This document shows positions 1 to 8,999 of a stretch of DNA of 37,996 nt, one piece after another. A program made the translations under genes and the position numbers. The notes beneath the pieces were generated by a model that ran no database searches, had not been told where the DNA came from, and saw only the letters and a list, made by a program, of their open reading frames with translations. The stretch is taken from positions 1 through 37,996 of the forward strand of contig JADGER010000006.1 of NCBI GenBank assembly GCA_016744315.1, given 5' to 3'. Source of the stretch: Sulfurovaceae bacterium (GTDB lineage Bacteria; Campylobacterota; Campylobacteria; Campylobacterales; Sulfurovaceae). Position 1 is the first letter of the stretch. Each line of letters begins with the position of its first letter.

Positions 1-1
1 T

Positions 2-550
2 AATAACGAAGCCACAAAAGAAAACTTTTTTAGTAATAATGAACAATATAATATCTTACACTGCTCTACGCATGGTTTTTTTGCTTCTAATGCCCTAGAG
101 TCAGGAATTGTTTTGAAAATACCTCAACAATTAATGCTAAAAAAAGGTGAAGTATTAGAAAATAAGTTACAAGAAAATCAAGAGTTACAACAGAGTATCA
201 TTACGGTTAATGACTTAATCAAGGAGTTAAATTCAGAGTTTGAACTGGTATTTTTCTCAGCTTGTGTAAGTGGTGAAAATAAGAATGAATCAGGAGATGA
301 GTTGATTGGTCTCTCTCGTGGACTTTTCTATGCTGGTACAAAAGCAATGATACTCTCTTTGTTTAATACTTTTAAAAATGTAACCGTTGATAATGATGTA
401 CATATCAAAAACTTTTATCAATATTGGATAGAAGAGAAACAACCAAAAGCAAAAGCATTTCAACGCTATATCCAAGAGGTAAAAGCAAAAGATGAATATA
501 AACATCCATTCTATTGGTTTGCTTATATTTTAATAGGGAATCCATATTAA
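2..550 (+). CDS. CHAT-domain (caspase-like) protease, C-terminal part; 5' end outside window
   Basis: The frame is open to the left edge; upstream of the listed ORF it reads ...NNEQYNILHCSTHGFFASNALESGIVLK. His motif 'LHCSTHGFF', Cys motif 'FFSACVSG', 'GLSRGLFYAGTKAMILSLF' and terminal 'HPFYWFAYILIGNPY' are typical of CHAT domains. Confidence 0.85.
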   Translation, partial: NNEATKENFFSNNEQYNILHCSTHGFFASNALESGIVLKIPQQLMLKKGEVLENKLQENQELQQSIITVNDLIKELNSEFELVFFSACVSGENKNESGDELIGLSRGLFYAGTKAMILSLFNTFKNVTVDNDVHIKNFYQYWIEEKQPKAKAFQRYIQEVKAKDEYKHPFYWFAYILIGNPY

Positions 551-559
551 GGAAAAAAT

Positions 560-1456
560 ATGTTAGATAAAAAAGAGTTACTCGAAGAGATTGAGATATT
601 TGAGAAATTAGATATTATCTATATTTTAGAAGTCTTACAAAATAAACTTGATGATAATAATGAAATTAGAGCAGATAAAACTATAGAATTAGATAGTAAT
701 ATGATTGAGACTATTAAAGAACTGTTATCTGCTCTAGTAAGACATAGCGATAATTTTAGAAAAATTTTCAATTTGGCTTTAGTGGAGATAGATAGTTATA
801 ATAAAGTTGCTAATATTGATATTGAAGATACAAATATTTCTAAAGAAAATATTGAGTTTTTATATGCTTTATTAAAAAACATAGCGTTAAATCATCAAGG
901 CTTTGGCGATAATGTTGCAGGAGATAAAACCACTCATAATACTAATAGTGTAAATATTAGTGGTTCTAACTCAGGAGATATAATCATCAACACAAAAGAT
1001 ATAGATTATGCGTCTAAGTTAAAAAACATACTCTCTAATCTACCTATAGGTAATATCCTATTTAATGCACCCAAAAATATTTCATTGAATGAGTCAAAAA
1101 AAGCAATTTTACGAATCTCGAAACAAAGTATTGATATAAGTAATTTACCACAAAACAATCAACAAATAGAAGAAAAATTAGAAATATACTCTTTTATGTC
1201 TGCAAAACTGATGAGCTTTGATTTTGATATTATGAATAATAATCATGAAGAACAAGCTATTGGTGAAAAAGACTTTACAGAGTGGTCATGGTATATTACT
1301 CCTAAGATACAAAAAGATAAAGGAGTGCTTTTACTTCGTATTAGCATTAGGATACCTTTAGACAAAAATAAAGAAGAGAAAAAAGATTTACCTCTATTTG
1401 AAAAAAATATAGATATTTTAGTTAAAGAAGATAAAATACTAGAAACAGGAGAATAA
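560..1456 (+). CDS. Adaptor-like protein: N-terminal helical region, central GDN-type motif, C-terminal beta-rich domain
   Basis: 298 aa ORF starting 9 nt after the CHAT stop. Central 'HQGFGDNVAGDKTTHNTNSVNISGSNSGDIIIN'. C-terminal 'FTEWSWYITPKIQKDKGVLLLRISIRIPL...KKDLPLFEKNIDI' looks like a beta-sandwich. Confidence 0.7.
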   Translation: MLDKKELLEEIEIFEKLDIIYILEVLQNKLDDNNEIRADKTIELDSNMIETIKELLSALVRHSDNFRKIFNLALVEIDSYNKVANIDIEDTNISKENIEFLYALLKNIALNHQGFGDNVAGDKTTHNTNSVNISGSNSGDIIINTKDIDYASKLKNILSNLPIGNILFNAPKNISLNESKKAILRISKQSIDISNLPQNNQQIEEKLEIYSFMSAKLMSFDFDIMNNNHEEQAIGEKDFTEWSWYITPKIQKDKGVLLLRISIRIPLDKNKEEKKDLPLFEKNIDILVKEDKILETGE

Positions 1457-1459
1457 AAT

Positions 1460-2440
1460 ATGAGTGAAGAGCGATATAAAATTTTTTCAATTAACCCAGA
1501 TGATAAAAATACTCAAATGGATGTCATTTTTATCCATGGTTTAGGTGGTGACAAGTATTCAACATGGCAAAATTCAAATAATGAATCATGGCAAAAGTGG
1601 TTAGCCAAAGATTATAATGTATCAGTTTATTCTATAGCTTATGGTGCAAATATGACTAATTGGGATGAAGATGATATGAAACTCGATGAAACAGCTGATT
1701 TTTTCTTAAGTTCATTAAAAAGTGAAGGTATAGGAGATAAACCTTATATGTTTGTAGTGCATAGCTTAGGAGGATTGCTAGTAAAGAATATTTTATTAAA
1801 AGCACAAAATAGTAAAGATTATAAATACTTATTGGATATGTGTAAATCTATTGTTTTTTTTGCTGTTCCTCATAGTGGGTCAGGATGGGCAACTCTATTG
1901 AATTATGGGAAAGTATTATTAAGAAGTAGTAATCTATTAGAGTCATTATCTAAAAATACACAAGACCTCCATAACTTAACTACAAACTTTAATCAATTGA
2001 TTATTAATAATAAGATTGAAACTTATGTATTTTATGAAACCAAAAAGGTAAAAATAGAAAAAATAATAGGCTTTAAAAGTATAGTTGTAGTCAGTAGAGA
2101 AAGTGCAACGATTGTACATTCAACTAATCAAGTTATTCCACTACCTAAAGACCATATTACTATCTGTAAAATTGATGATAGAGATGATGACTTATATAAG
2201 CATAAAATAAAAAGTATTATGAATAAAACTATAGAGATAAATCAAGTATCAACTCAAAAAGAGTCTCAATCAGATGAACAAAATAATTCATCTACTACTA
2301 CATCCATTCATTATGGTTCTGGAGATATTATTACAGGAGATAAAGTTACTCATAATAACAATAGTGTTAGTATCGGTGGTTCAAATTCTGGTAGTATTGT
2401 AATAGGAAATAATAATAAGGTAAATAAAAATGGAAAATAA
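1460..2440 (+). CDS. Alpha/beta hydrolase (lipase/esterase-like) with C-terminal GDII-type motif
   Basis: 'DVIFIHGLGGDKYSTWQ' oxyanion region, 'VVHSLGGLLVKNILL' nucleophile elbow, 'DHITIC' candidate catalytic His; C-terminal 'HYGSGDIITGDKVTHNNNSVSIGGSNSGSIVIGNNNK'. Confidence 0.88.
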   Translation: MSEERYKIFSINPDDKNTQMDVIFIHGLGGDKYSTWQNSNNESWQKWLAKDYNVSVYSIAYGANMTNWDEDDMKLDETADFFLSSLKSEGIGDKPYMFVVHSLGGLLVKNILLKAQNSKDYKYLLDMCKSIVFFAVPHSGSGWATLLNYGKVLLRSSNLLESLSKNTQDLHNLTTNFNQLIINNKIETYVFYETKKVKIEKIIGFKSIVVVSRESATIVHSTNQVIPLPKDHITICKIDDRDDDLYKHKIKSIMNKTIEINQVSTQKESQSDEQNNSSTTTSIHYGSGDIITGDKVTHNNNSVSIGGSNSGSIVIGNNNKVNKNGK

Positions 2441-4496
2441 AGAGATACACCCAAAGCATTATGGTACTGGTGATATTATTTTAGGTGATAGACATGAACA
2501 CCATCATCAAGCCCCTCATATAATCCCCAGAGTCTTAACCAAACAAGTAGGTCTAGCCAACGATATAGACTTCGTAGGGCGAAAAAATGAGCTACAAAAA
2601 GTAGATGAGCTTTTAAATCAAAACGCTATGTTGCTTCTGCTCAATGGTATTGGAGGTATTGGTAAAAGTACATTAGCATCCTATTATCTTAATCAAAAAA
2701 AAGATGAGTTTGATTATTATGGTTTTGTGCAGGTTAATGAAGATATAAAACTAAGTCTTGCTTCTGCTTTTTCTACTTCTCTCGATTTAAAATCAGAAAA
2801 AATTGATGATTTGTTTGCTGAAATAATGAGTAAGCTCAATAATTTAGATAAAAATAAAAAAAAGCTTCTTATTATAGATGATGTTAAAGAGATGGATAAT
2901 CAGAAAGATGAAATAAATACTCTTATGACACTTAAAAATAATGGTTTTCAAATTTTATTCACTTCACGAGAGGTTAAAGATAATATTAAAAATTATCCTT
3001 TACCTATGATGAATGAGGGAGATGCTAGAGATTTATTTTTGAAACATTATGATACGGATGATATAAATAATATTGATATTATTGTAAAAGAGTATTTAGA
3101 TTATCATCCATTATTTATTGAAATGACAGCAAAAACATTATCTTTAAAAAGAAGATTATCACTTAACGAAATTATAAAAAAATTTGAAAGTGAAGAATAT
3201 CAAGTAGTAAAAAGAGATGATATTGAAAGTTACCATAAGTTTTTGGATAATTTTTCTATGAATGACCAAGTTTTACAAAATGAAGAAACACTATTATTTA
3301 TAAAAAAGTTAGCTTTATTACCGTCTATCGAAATTTCTTTTGAGGAGTTGTATAAGTTTTTAGTTTGTGATAATAAAGATAATAAAGATAAATTAGATAA
3401 TTTTTTAATTAAACTTATTCGCAACGGTTGGTTAATTGAATTTAAAGATGGATATAAATTTCATCAAATTTTACGAGATTATATTTTAGAGAGATATAAA
3501 CCTAAATTTGAAGAGATTGAAAAGCAAATAGATTATTGTATATATTTAACAAAAGATAGTTCAGATCCTCAAAAAGCTTTGGACAACAGAGATAATTTAA
3601 TTTATTTTAAATCTATCTTGGCATTTATTGAGAAAGAAGAAATCAAAAATCAAAAAACAGCTACTATATACAATAATTTTGGACTTACTTTTAACTATTT
3701 AAATGAGCCTGATGAAAAAATCATCAGATTATATGAAAAATCTTTAAAAATAAGAGAAAAAATAGAAAATAAAAATACAGCTGAAACACTTAATAACTTA
3801 GCAGGAATATATAGTTTCCTTAAAAATTATAGGGAAGCACAGCTATTTCATTTTAAAGCTTTAAAAATAAGAAAAAAGTGTAAACTTGAAAATGAAATAG
3901 GTTCAAGTTATAATAATTTAGGTGTACTCCTTTACAGAAAAAAAGAATATCATAAATCAAAATTATTTTGGTGTAAATCTATACAAATATGGGAAGGTTT
4001 ACGAGGTAAACTAAATAAGGATTCTAAAGAATTACCTAATCTAAATAGTTTACTGGCTAAAGCTCATGATAACTTAGGAGTATTGTATAAAGTAACTGAA
4101 GAAGTAAGTTCAGTTGAAATTATAAAATTACATGAAAAAGCTTTAAATCTAAGAATAGAATCTTTATCTGAATGGCACATTGATAAGGCTTCAAGCTATA
4201 AAAAATTATCGGACTTATATTTTGAAGAAAAGAATTTTGAAAAATCTTTTGAGTTTATACAGGAATATATAAAAATATATGAAGAGAATTTTCTAAAAAG
4301 TGGTTCTAAATTAGTTGAGGTAAAAGATAGCTTCAAGAAGAGCGTCTTAAATTTATTTCATCAATATCAAGATAAGAATATCTCTATAGGCATAGTTGAT
4401 GAAAGTTTTAATATAGATAGAGAAGATGTTTTGGCTCTTTTCAAAAAGCATGATATAAATTCGGTCGATTCTGAATTAGAAGAGTTTAACAAATAA
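2430..4496 (+). CDS. NB-ARC/STAND NTPase with TPR repeats (NLR-like) and N-terminal GDII-type motif
   Basis: N-terminal 'HYGTGDIILGDRHEHHHQ'; 'FVGRKNEL', Walker A 'GIGGIGKST', Walker B 'KLLIIDDV', 'ILFTSRE', winged-helix-like 'KLALLP...' region, C-terminal TPRs. Overlaps the preceding CDS by 11 nt. Confidence 0.88.
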   Translation: MENKEIHPKHYGTGDIILGDRHEHHHQAPHIIPRVLTKQVGLANDIDFVGRKNELQKVDELLNQNAMLLLLNGIGGIGKSTLASYYLNQKKDEFDYYGFVQVNEDIKLSLASAFSTSLDLKSEKIDDLFAEIMSKLNNLDKNKKKLLIIDDVKEMDNQKDEINTLMTLKNNGFQILFTSREVKDNIKNYPLPMMNEGDARDLFLKHYDTDDINNIDIIVKEYLDYHPLFIEMTAKTLSLKRRLSLNEIIKKFESEEYQVVKRDDIESYHKFLDNFSMNDQVLQNEETLLFIKKLALLPSIEISFEELYKFLVCDNKDNKDKLDNFLIKLIRNGWLIEFKDGYKFHQILRDYILERYKPKFEEIEKQIDYCIYLTKDSSDPQKALDNRDNLIYFKSILAFIEKEEIKNQKTATIYNNFGLTFNYLNEPDEKIIRLYEKSLKIREKIENKNTAETLNNLAGIYSFLKNYREAQLFHFKALKIRKKCKLENEIGSSYNNLGVLLYRKKEYHKSKLFWCKSIQIWEGLRGKLNKDSKELPNLNSLLAKAHDNLGVLYKVTEEVSSVEIIKLHEKALNLRIESLSEWHIDKASSYKKLSDLYFEEKNFEKSFEFIQEYIKIYEENFLKSGSKLVEVKDSFKKSVLNLFHQYQDKNISIGIVDESFNIDREDVLALFKKHDINSVDSELEEFNK

Positions 4497-4522
4497 ATGA
4501 AGATATTTATCAAAGCTATATT

Positions 4523-6814
4523 ATGACCAAACAAATAAACCTACCCCAACTAATCAAAACCTCAACCGATGAAACATTCAGAACAAACCTAAAAACTGTT
4601 GTAGAAAAAAATGTCCCTTTTGGTGAGAGATTGACACTTTATAATCATATCGCAAATAGTATATATACTGATGGTTATACTGTTTTTGCTATCTTTGCTT
4701 GGGAGCTTGGGTTGGATTATCTTGATAGTGATGAGATAGATGGTGTTTTAAAGGCTGATTTGCTTAGGAGTTATGGTTTGGCTTGGATGGAGTTAAATCA
4801 TTTTGATTTATCTATAGAGTATCTCAATGAAGCTATGGAGTTTTTAGATAATCGTGATGATGGGATATTGATAGATATATATTTTGGTCTCTCTATCGTA
4901 TATAAGCATTTGACTGATATGCCAAAAGCCATTGAGTATGCTAAAATGGCTACCCACACTGCTAAAAAAATGAATGATGACTTTGAAATATCAAGAGCTT
5001 ATCTAAATACAGGGAATTTACTCTCTAAGACAAATAGATATGATGAAGCCCTAGAGAATTATCAAAATGCTTTAAAGTATTCTACTATGGATGAAGTCAA
5101 ATCCAATGTTTTGATGAGTTTGGGGCTTTTATATAAAAACACAATGGAGTATCAAAAAGCCAAAGAGACCTTTGATGAGGCAGAGAGACTTTTTAAGAAA
5201 CTAAAATTTGTCAATGAGATGTTTGAGCTTTATATTAACTATGGCATACTCTATACCAAACTAGCAAAGTTTGATAATGCAAAAGAGTATCTTCAAATGG
5301 CATTGGACTATTTTGAAGAGATAGATGATAGTTATAATATGACCATTTGCTATCTAAATCTAGGAAGAGTAGAACAAGATAGAGCTAAATTCTCTACATC
5401 TTTGAAGTATTTTAATAGAGGTGTTGCACTTTGTAATAGTGATGATAATCTTATCTCTTTGGCTTCTCTTTTGTATTATAGTAGAGGAAATATATTTTTA
5501 TCTCTCAAAGAGTATAAGAAGGCTTCTAGTGATTATCAAATCGCTATACAATATGCAAAAGAACAAAATGATACTTCTATGGAGGCTTCTATTAAAAATG
5601 CTTTGGCAGGACTTGAAGCAGATAAAGGAAATATTGATACAGCACAAAAACTCTATCAAGAGATTTTGGAGGTGTTTCAAAAAGATAATAATATTGAAGA
5701 GATAGTGGCTACTTATACAAATATGGCACTTTTATATGAAGAAAAGGCGATGCATCAACTCGCTCATAAAGCATATACTAAAGCTCTTAATTTAGCTCAA
5801 ACAATTGATATACCACAGTTAGAAATATCTATACTTATCAATATGGCTGAGATGTTTGCTAGTATTGCAGATAGTCACAAAGCAATTGAACTCTATAATC
5901 AAACCTTTGAGCTACTAGAAAATTATGACAATGATGATTTACTCTCAAAGTGCTATTTAAATTTGGCTAATATATATGAGAGTATTACAGAGTTTGATTT
6001 GGCTCTTAAATATGCAAAACTAGGACTAGCACTTAAAGAGAAGTTGGGATATGATGATAAGTCACTCTATATCATTTATGATTCATTGGCTCGTATTTAT
6101 GATGGGCTAAAACAAGAAGAGGAAGCTGAGAAATATTACATCAAAACACTTCAAAGTGCAAAAGAGTATAACCCATCACACTATTATGGAATGTTAGTGA
6201 ATTATGGTCTATTTTTGTTTAAATTCAAAGAAGATATTCTAGGTGCAATAGAGTGCTATGACAAGGCAAAAGCCTATTTTGAAAAACATCAAAAATATGA
6301 AACACTTATCGCTATCAATAGTAATTATGCGATGATATACGAGTCTCAATCACAAAGAGAAGATGCCATAAAACACTACAAAAAAGCACTAGAGTATGCT
6401 GATATATTTATCTCTTTTATAGAAGATGAAAACATTATGATGAAATATAGAATTAACTTTGAACATATATACGAAAATTTAGTACAACTCTATATCCAAA
6501 AAAAATCATACAAAAAGGCTTTTGAAACCATAGAAAATCTAAAATCAAGAACCTTTTCAAAGATACTCTCCTCAAACTATTTCCACTCAAATAAAATCCC
6601 AAAAAATCTTTTGGCAAAAGAGAAAAAGCTCAAAAAGGAGTTAAATCAAATACTTTCTAATGATTTAGATATAGTAAATCTCGATAGTATGCTCCAACCC
6701 ATCTATAAAGACTTAAGCAATCTCTATACCAACATGAGAAAGATTGATACAAATTATGTTTTAATCAAAGAGAATAGTATATTAGGGTTTGATAGGATTA
6801 AGGGTGTTTTATAG
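4523..6814 (+). CDS. TPR-repeat protein resembling the TPR half of a TPR-CHAT protein, lacking the CHAT domain
   Basis: Many TPR units. C-terminus 'FETIENLKSRTFSKIL...YVLIKENSILGFDRIKGVL*' resembles the linker that precedes CHAT in TPR-CHAT proteins; the ORF then stops. Confidence 0.8.
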   Translation: MTKQINLPQLIKTSTDETFRTNLKTVVEKNVPFGERLTLYNHIANSIYTDGYTVFAIFAWELGLDYLDSDEIDGVLKADLLRSYGLAWMELNHFDLSIEYLNEAMEFLDNRDDGILIDIYFGLSIVYKHLTDMPKAIEYAKMATHTAKKMNDDFEISRAYLNTGNLLSKTNRYDEALENYQNALKYSTMDEVKSNVLMSLGLLYKNTMEYQKAKETFDEAERLFKKLKFVNEMFELYINYGILYTKLAKFDNAKEYLQMALDYFEEIDDSYNMTICYLNLGRVEQDRAKFSTSLKYFNRGVALCNSDDNLISLASLLYYSRGNIFLSLKEYKKASSDYQIAIQYAKEQNDTSMEASIKNALAGLEADKGNIDTAQKLYQEILEVFQKDNNIEEIVATYTNMALLYEEKAMHQLAHKAYTKALNLAQTIDIPQLEISILINMAEMFASIADSHKAIELYNQTFELLENYDNDDLLSKCYLNLANIYESITEFDLALKYAKLGLALKEKLGYDDKSLYIIYDSLARIYDGLKQEEEAEKYYIKTLQSAKEYNPSHYYGMLVNYGLFLFKFKEDILGAIECYDKAKAYFEKHQKYETLIAINSNYAMIYESQSQREDAIKHYKKALEYADIFISFIEDENIMMKYRINFEHIYENLVQLYIQKKSYKKAFETIENLKSRTFSKILSSNYFHSNKIPKNLLAKEKKLKKELNQILSNDLDIVNLDSMLQPIYKDLSNLYTNMRKIDTNYVLIKENSILGFDRIKGVL

Positions 6815-6872
6815 GTTTAAAACCATCTATGCTAGGAGAGGTGATATATGACTTAGTTTTATTCAAATAGTT

Positions 6873-8882
6873 CTAGCTTGGTACTATCTTCATATTTCTA
6901 AACAACTCTACAAAAAAACCATCAGGTATCATAGCCAAAATATGATAAGCAGTGAAGAAGAGAGTAATAAGTGCTGAATAAAACTGTACTTTTTTTAAGC
7001 TATATATTTTTGCTCCCCATTTATCACCATAGTTTGAATATTTCTTTCTATAAATTAAGATATGACTAAAGCTTATCATAAATAGAATAGTAATCATAGC
7101 AAAAAGAAAATTTGTAATATGCCATATCCCAAAGTTATCAGGATAAGCAAAAAATATTGTTTTGAATGTTGAAGGAAGTTCAAAACCTTCCAAAAGTTGT
7201 GGAAAAAATAGAGGCAAAAAAGTACAAATGAAAACAATTATCAAAGAGTAAACAAACATCAAATAATTTTGAGGAAGTGTTGTTTTCTTTTTCATTTTTT
7301 CAGTTAAATCAGCTTTTTCTGAGGGGATTATAAGCCAAAGAAGTGGTAAGTATATCCATGCAGTTGATTTAATAGAATATCTAAATAAAATCACAGGAAT
7401 AAAAACAGCAAAGAGGAACAAAAAAAGTGTAATTATATCAATAAGTTTCACTATTATCTCTAGCTCTCCATTCGATTCTCTAACCAAAGTATTTATAGAT
7501 TTATTAATAAATTTACTAGTTTTATATTTAGAATTTGTTTTTGATATGCTTGGCATAAGCTCAATGGGATGAAAAATATCAGTAGAAAAAGTTATTTTAT
7601 ACCAATTATTTGGGATCTTATTAATAGATCTCAATGAAAAACTTTTAATAGTTGTAAAGCTTTTTAAGATCCAAATAGGTAGATGAAAGGCTAATAAAAA
7701 TGATACTAGTATAATACAAAAAAAATTATAGTTATTTTTTTGCTTTTCTATCATTTCAGTTGGAGTTAGAATATAGAGATTATTATACCATATAGGTAAA
7801 TATTCTTTTAGTAAATAATCTTGAGGTAAAGAATTTTTTGGAAAAAATATTTCACAAAAAAGATAATAAAAGTCAGTATTAGTGATTATATCTATTATTA
7901 TAAGAATTAGAAAAACTGTCAAACCAAGAATTAATGCTGTACTTAAATGATATTTCTCAAAAAGTGCTAATCCATAATTATCTGATTTCTCTGTTCTCAA
8001 TAAAAACAAAGGAGCAACAATTAATCCAATAATAATATGCCAATAAAAATCATAAGTAAACCAAACATAAAAAGAAATACTTACAGCCAATACCGTCTCT
8101 ACCAATGCTAAAACCGAAAACTGCAACTTATCAGCACTCTCTACCGAGCTTATCCATACTTTATCTTTGAATATCTCTTTGGAAAGTATATTGGAGTTTT
8201 CACTTCGCAAAGCTTCTTGTAAAGGTTTAAAATACTCAACTACCTTTTGAATCGGTATCATAGATTGGGCATCTATCATCACCCCACTAATACCTCCACT
8301 ACTTATATCCCATAGTGGAGTACCACTAAAGCTATTGGCTATAATAGACTTTTTGTCTATGGTAATTTGTTTTTTGCTTTTGGATAAATTACCTTTATAA
8401 CTCCCCTCTATCCAATCATTTATTTGACTATCAAACCCACAAGCGACAAACTCTTGTCCATAGTCAGCAGTCGTGACAAGTGGAATATTAAAAGGTTCTT
8501 CACTCTCTATCTCTAATAATGCAATGTTGTGGATGGAATTAGTCTCGACCACTTTAGCTTTAAATTGTAATTGAGGTTCACGCAGGGCAAAGGTGACATT
8601 TAGAGTCTCAAAATTGGCGATGTTCTCATAGGTAGTGATGATGTAGTTGGAGGTGATTAAAAATCCACTCCCTATAACCTCATTATCACCATTATAAATA
8701 GAGACGATGGAAGCGTTATAGATGTCAGGAATGGAGATATTACTATCTCTTTTATGGTAGATATTGGTTACATTATAGTTTTCATAGTAGTTTTCAGCAT
8801 AGATGGTGCGTTGATTATTGTGTATGACTTTATCACCTGTGATATTGTCACCACTCCCACTATGATTTGATGAATTTTCCAT
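6873..8882 (-). CDS. Degenerate trypsin-like peptidase domain fused to a multi-pass membrane region, with N-terminal GDN-type motif
   Basis: N-terminal 'NHSGSGDNITGDKVIHNNQRTIYAENYYENYN'; trypsin-like 'GSGFLITSNYIITTYENIAN', 'HNIALLEIES', 'NSFSGTPLWDISSGGISGVMI'; then numerous hydrophobic helices. Confidence 0.8.
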   Translation of the reverse strand: MENSSNHSGSGDNITGDKVIHNNQRTIYAENYYENYNVTNIYHKRDSNISIPDIYNASIVSIYNGDNEVIGSGFLITSNYIITTYENIANFETLNVTFALREPQLQFKAKVVETNSIHNIALLEIESEEPFNIPLVTTADYGQEFVACGFDSQINDWIEGSYKGNLSKSKKQITIDKKSIIANSFSGTPLWDISSGGISGVMIDAQSMIPIQKVVEYFKPLQEALRSENSNILSKEIFKDKVWISSVESADKLQFSVLALVETVLAVSISFYVWFTYDFYWHIIIGLIVAPLFLLRTEKSDNYGLALFEKYHLSTALILGLTVFLILIIIDIITNTDFYYLFCEIFFPKNSLPQDYLLKEYLPIWYNNLYILTPTEMIEKQKNNYNFFCIILVSFLLAFHLPIWILKSFTTIKSFSLRSINKIPNNWYKITFSTDIFHPIELMPSISKTNSKYKTSKFINKSINTLVRESNGELEIIVKLIDIITLFLFLFAVFIPVILFRYSIKSTAWIYLPLLWLIIPSEKADLTEKMKKKTTLPQNYLMFVYSLIIVFICTFLPLFFPQLLEGFELPSTFKTIFFAYPDNFGIWHITNFLFAMITILFMISFSHILIYRKKYSNYGDKWGAKIYSLKKVQFYSALITLFFTAYHILAMIPDGFFVELFRNMKIVPS

Positions 8883-8964
8883 CCTCTATACTCTCCCATT
8901 TGATTACTCTAATTGTACCTACTTATGATAAAAGCTTTTGAGAGGTAGATTTACATTTTGTTGC

Positions 8965-8970
8965 TATAAT
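8965..8970 (+). promoter_or_regulatory. Candidate -10 box (TATAAT) upstream of the second hydrolase
   Basis: Exact TATAAT 29 nt upstream of ATG 9000 in the divergent intergenic region; no convincing -35. Confidence 0.4.
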
Positions 8971-8999
8971 AGAATTTAATTTTTGATTAAAGGGTAGAG

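Noticed and set aside
5421-5705. 94-aa plus-strand and 60-aa minus-strand ORFs inside the TPR gene
   Set aside because: Out-of-frame shadows of a long conserved TPR coding sequence.
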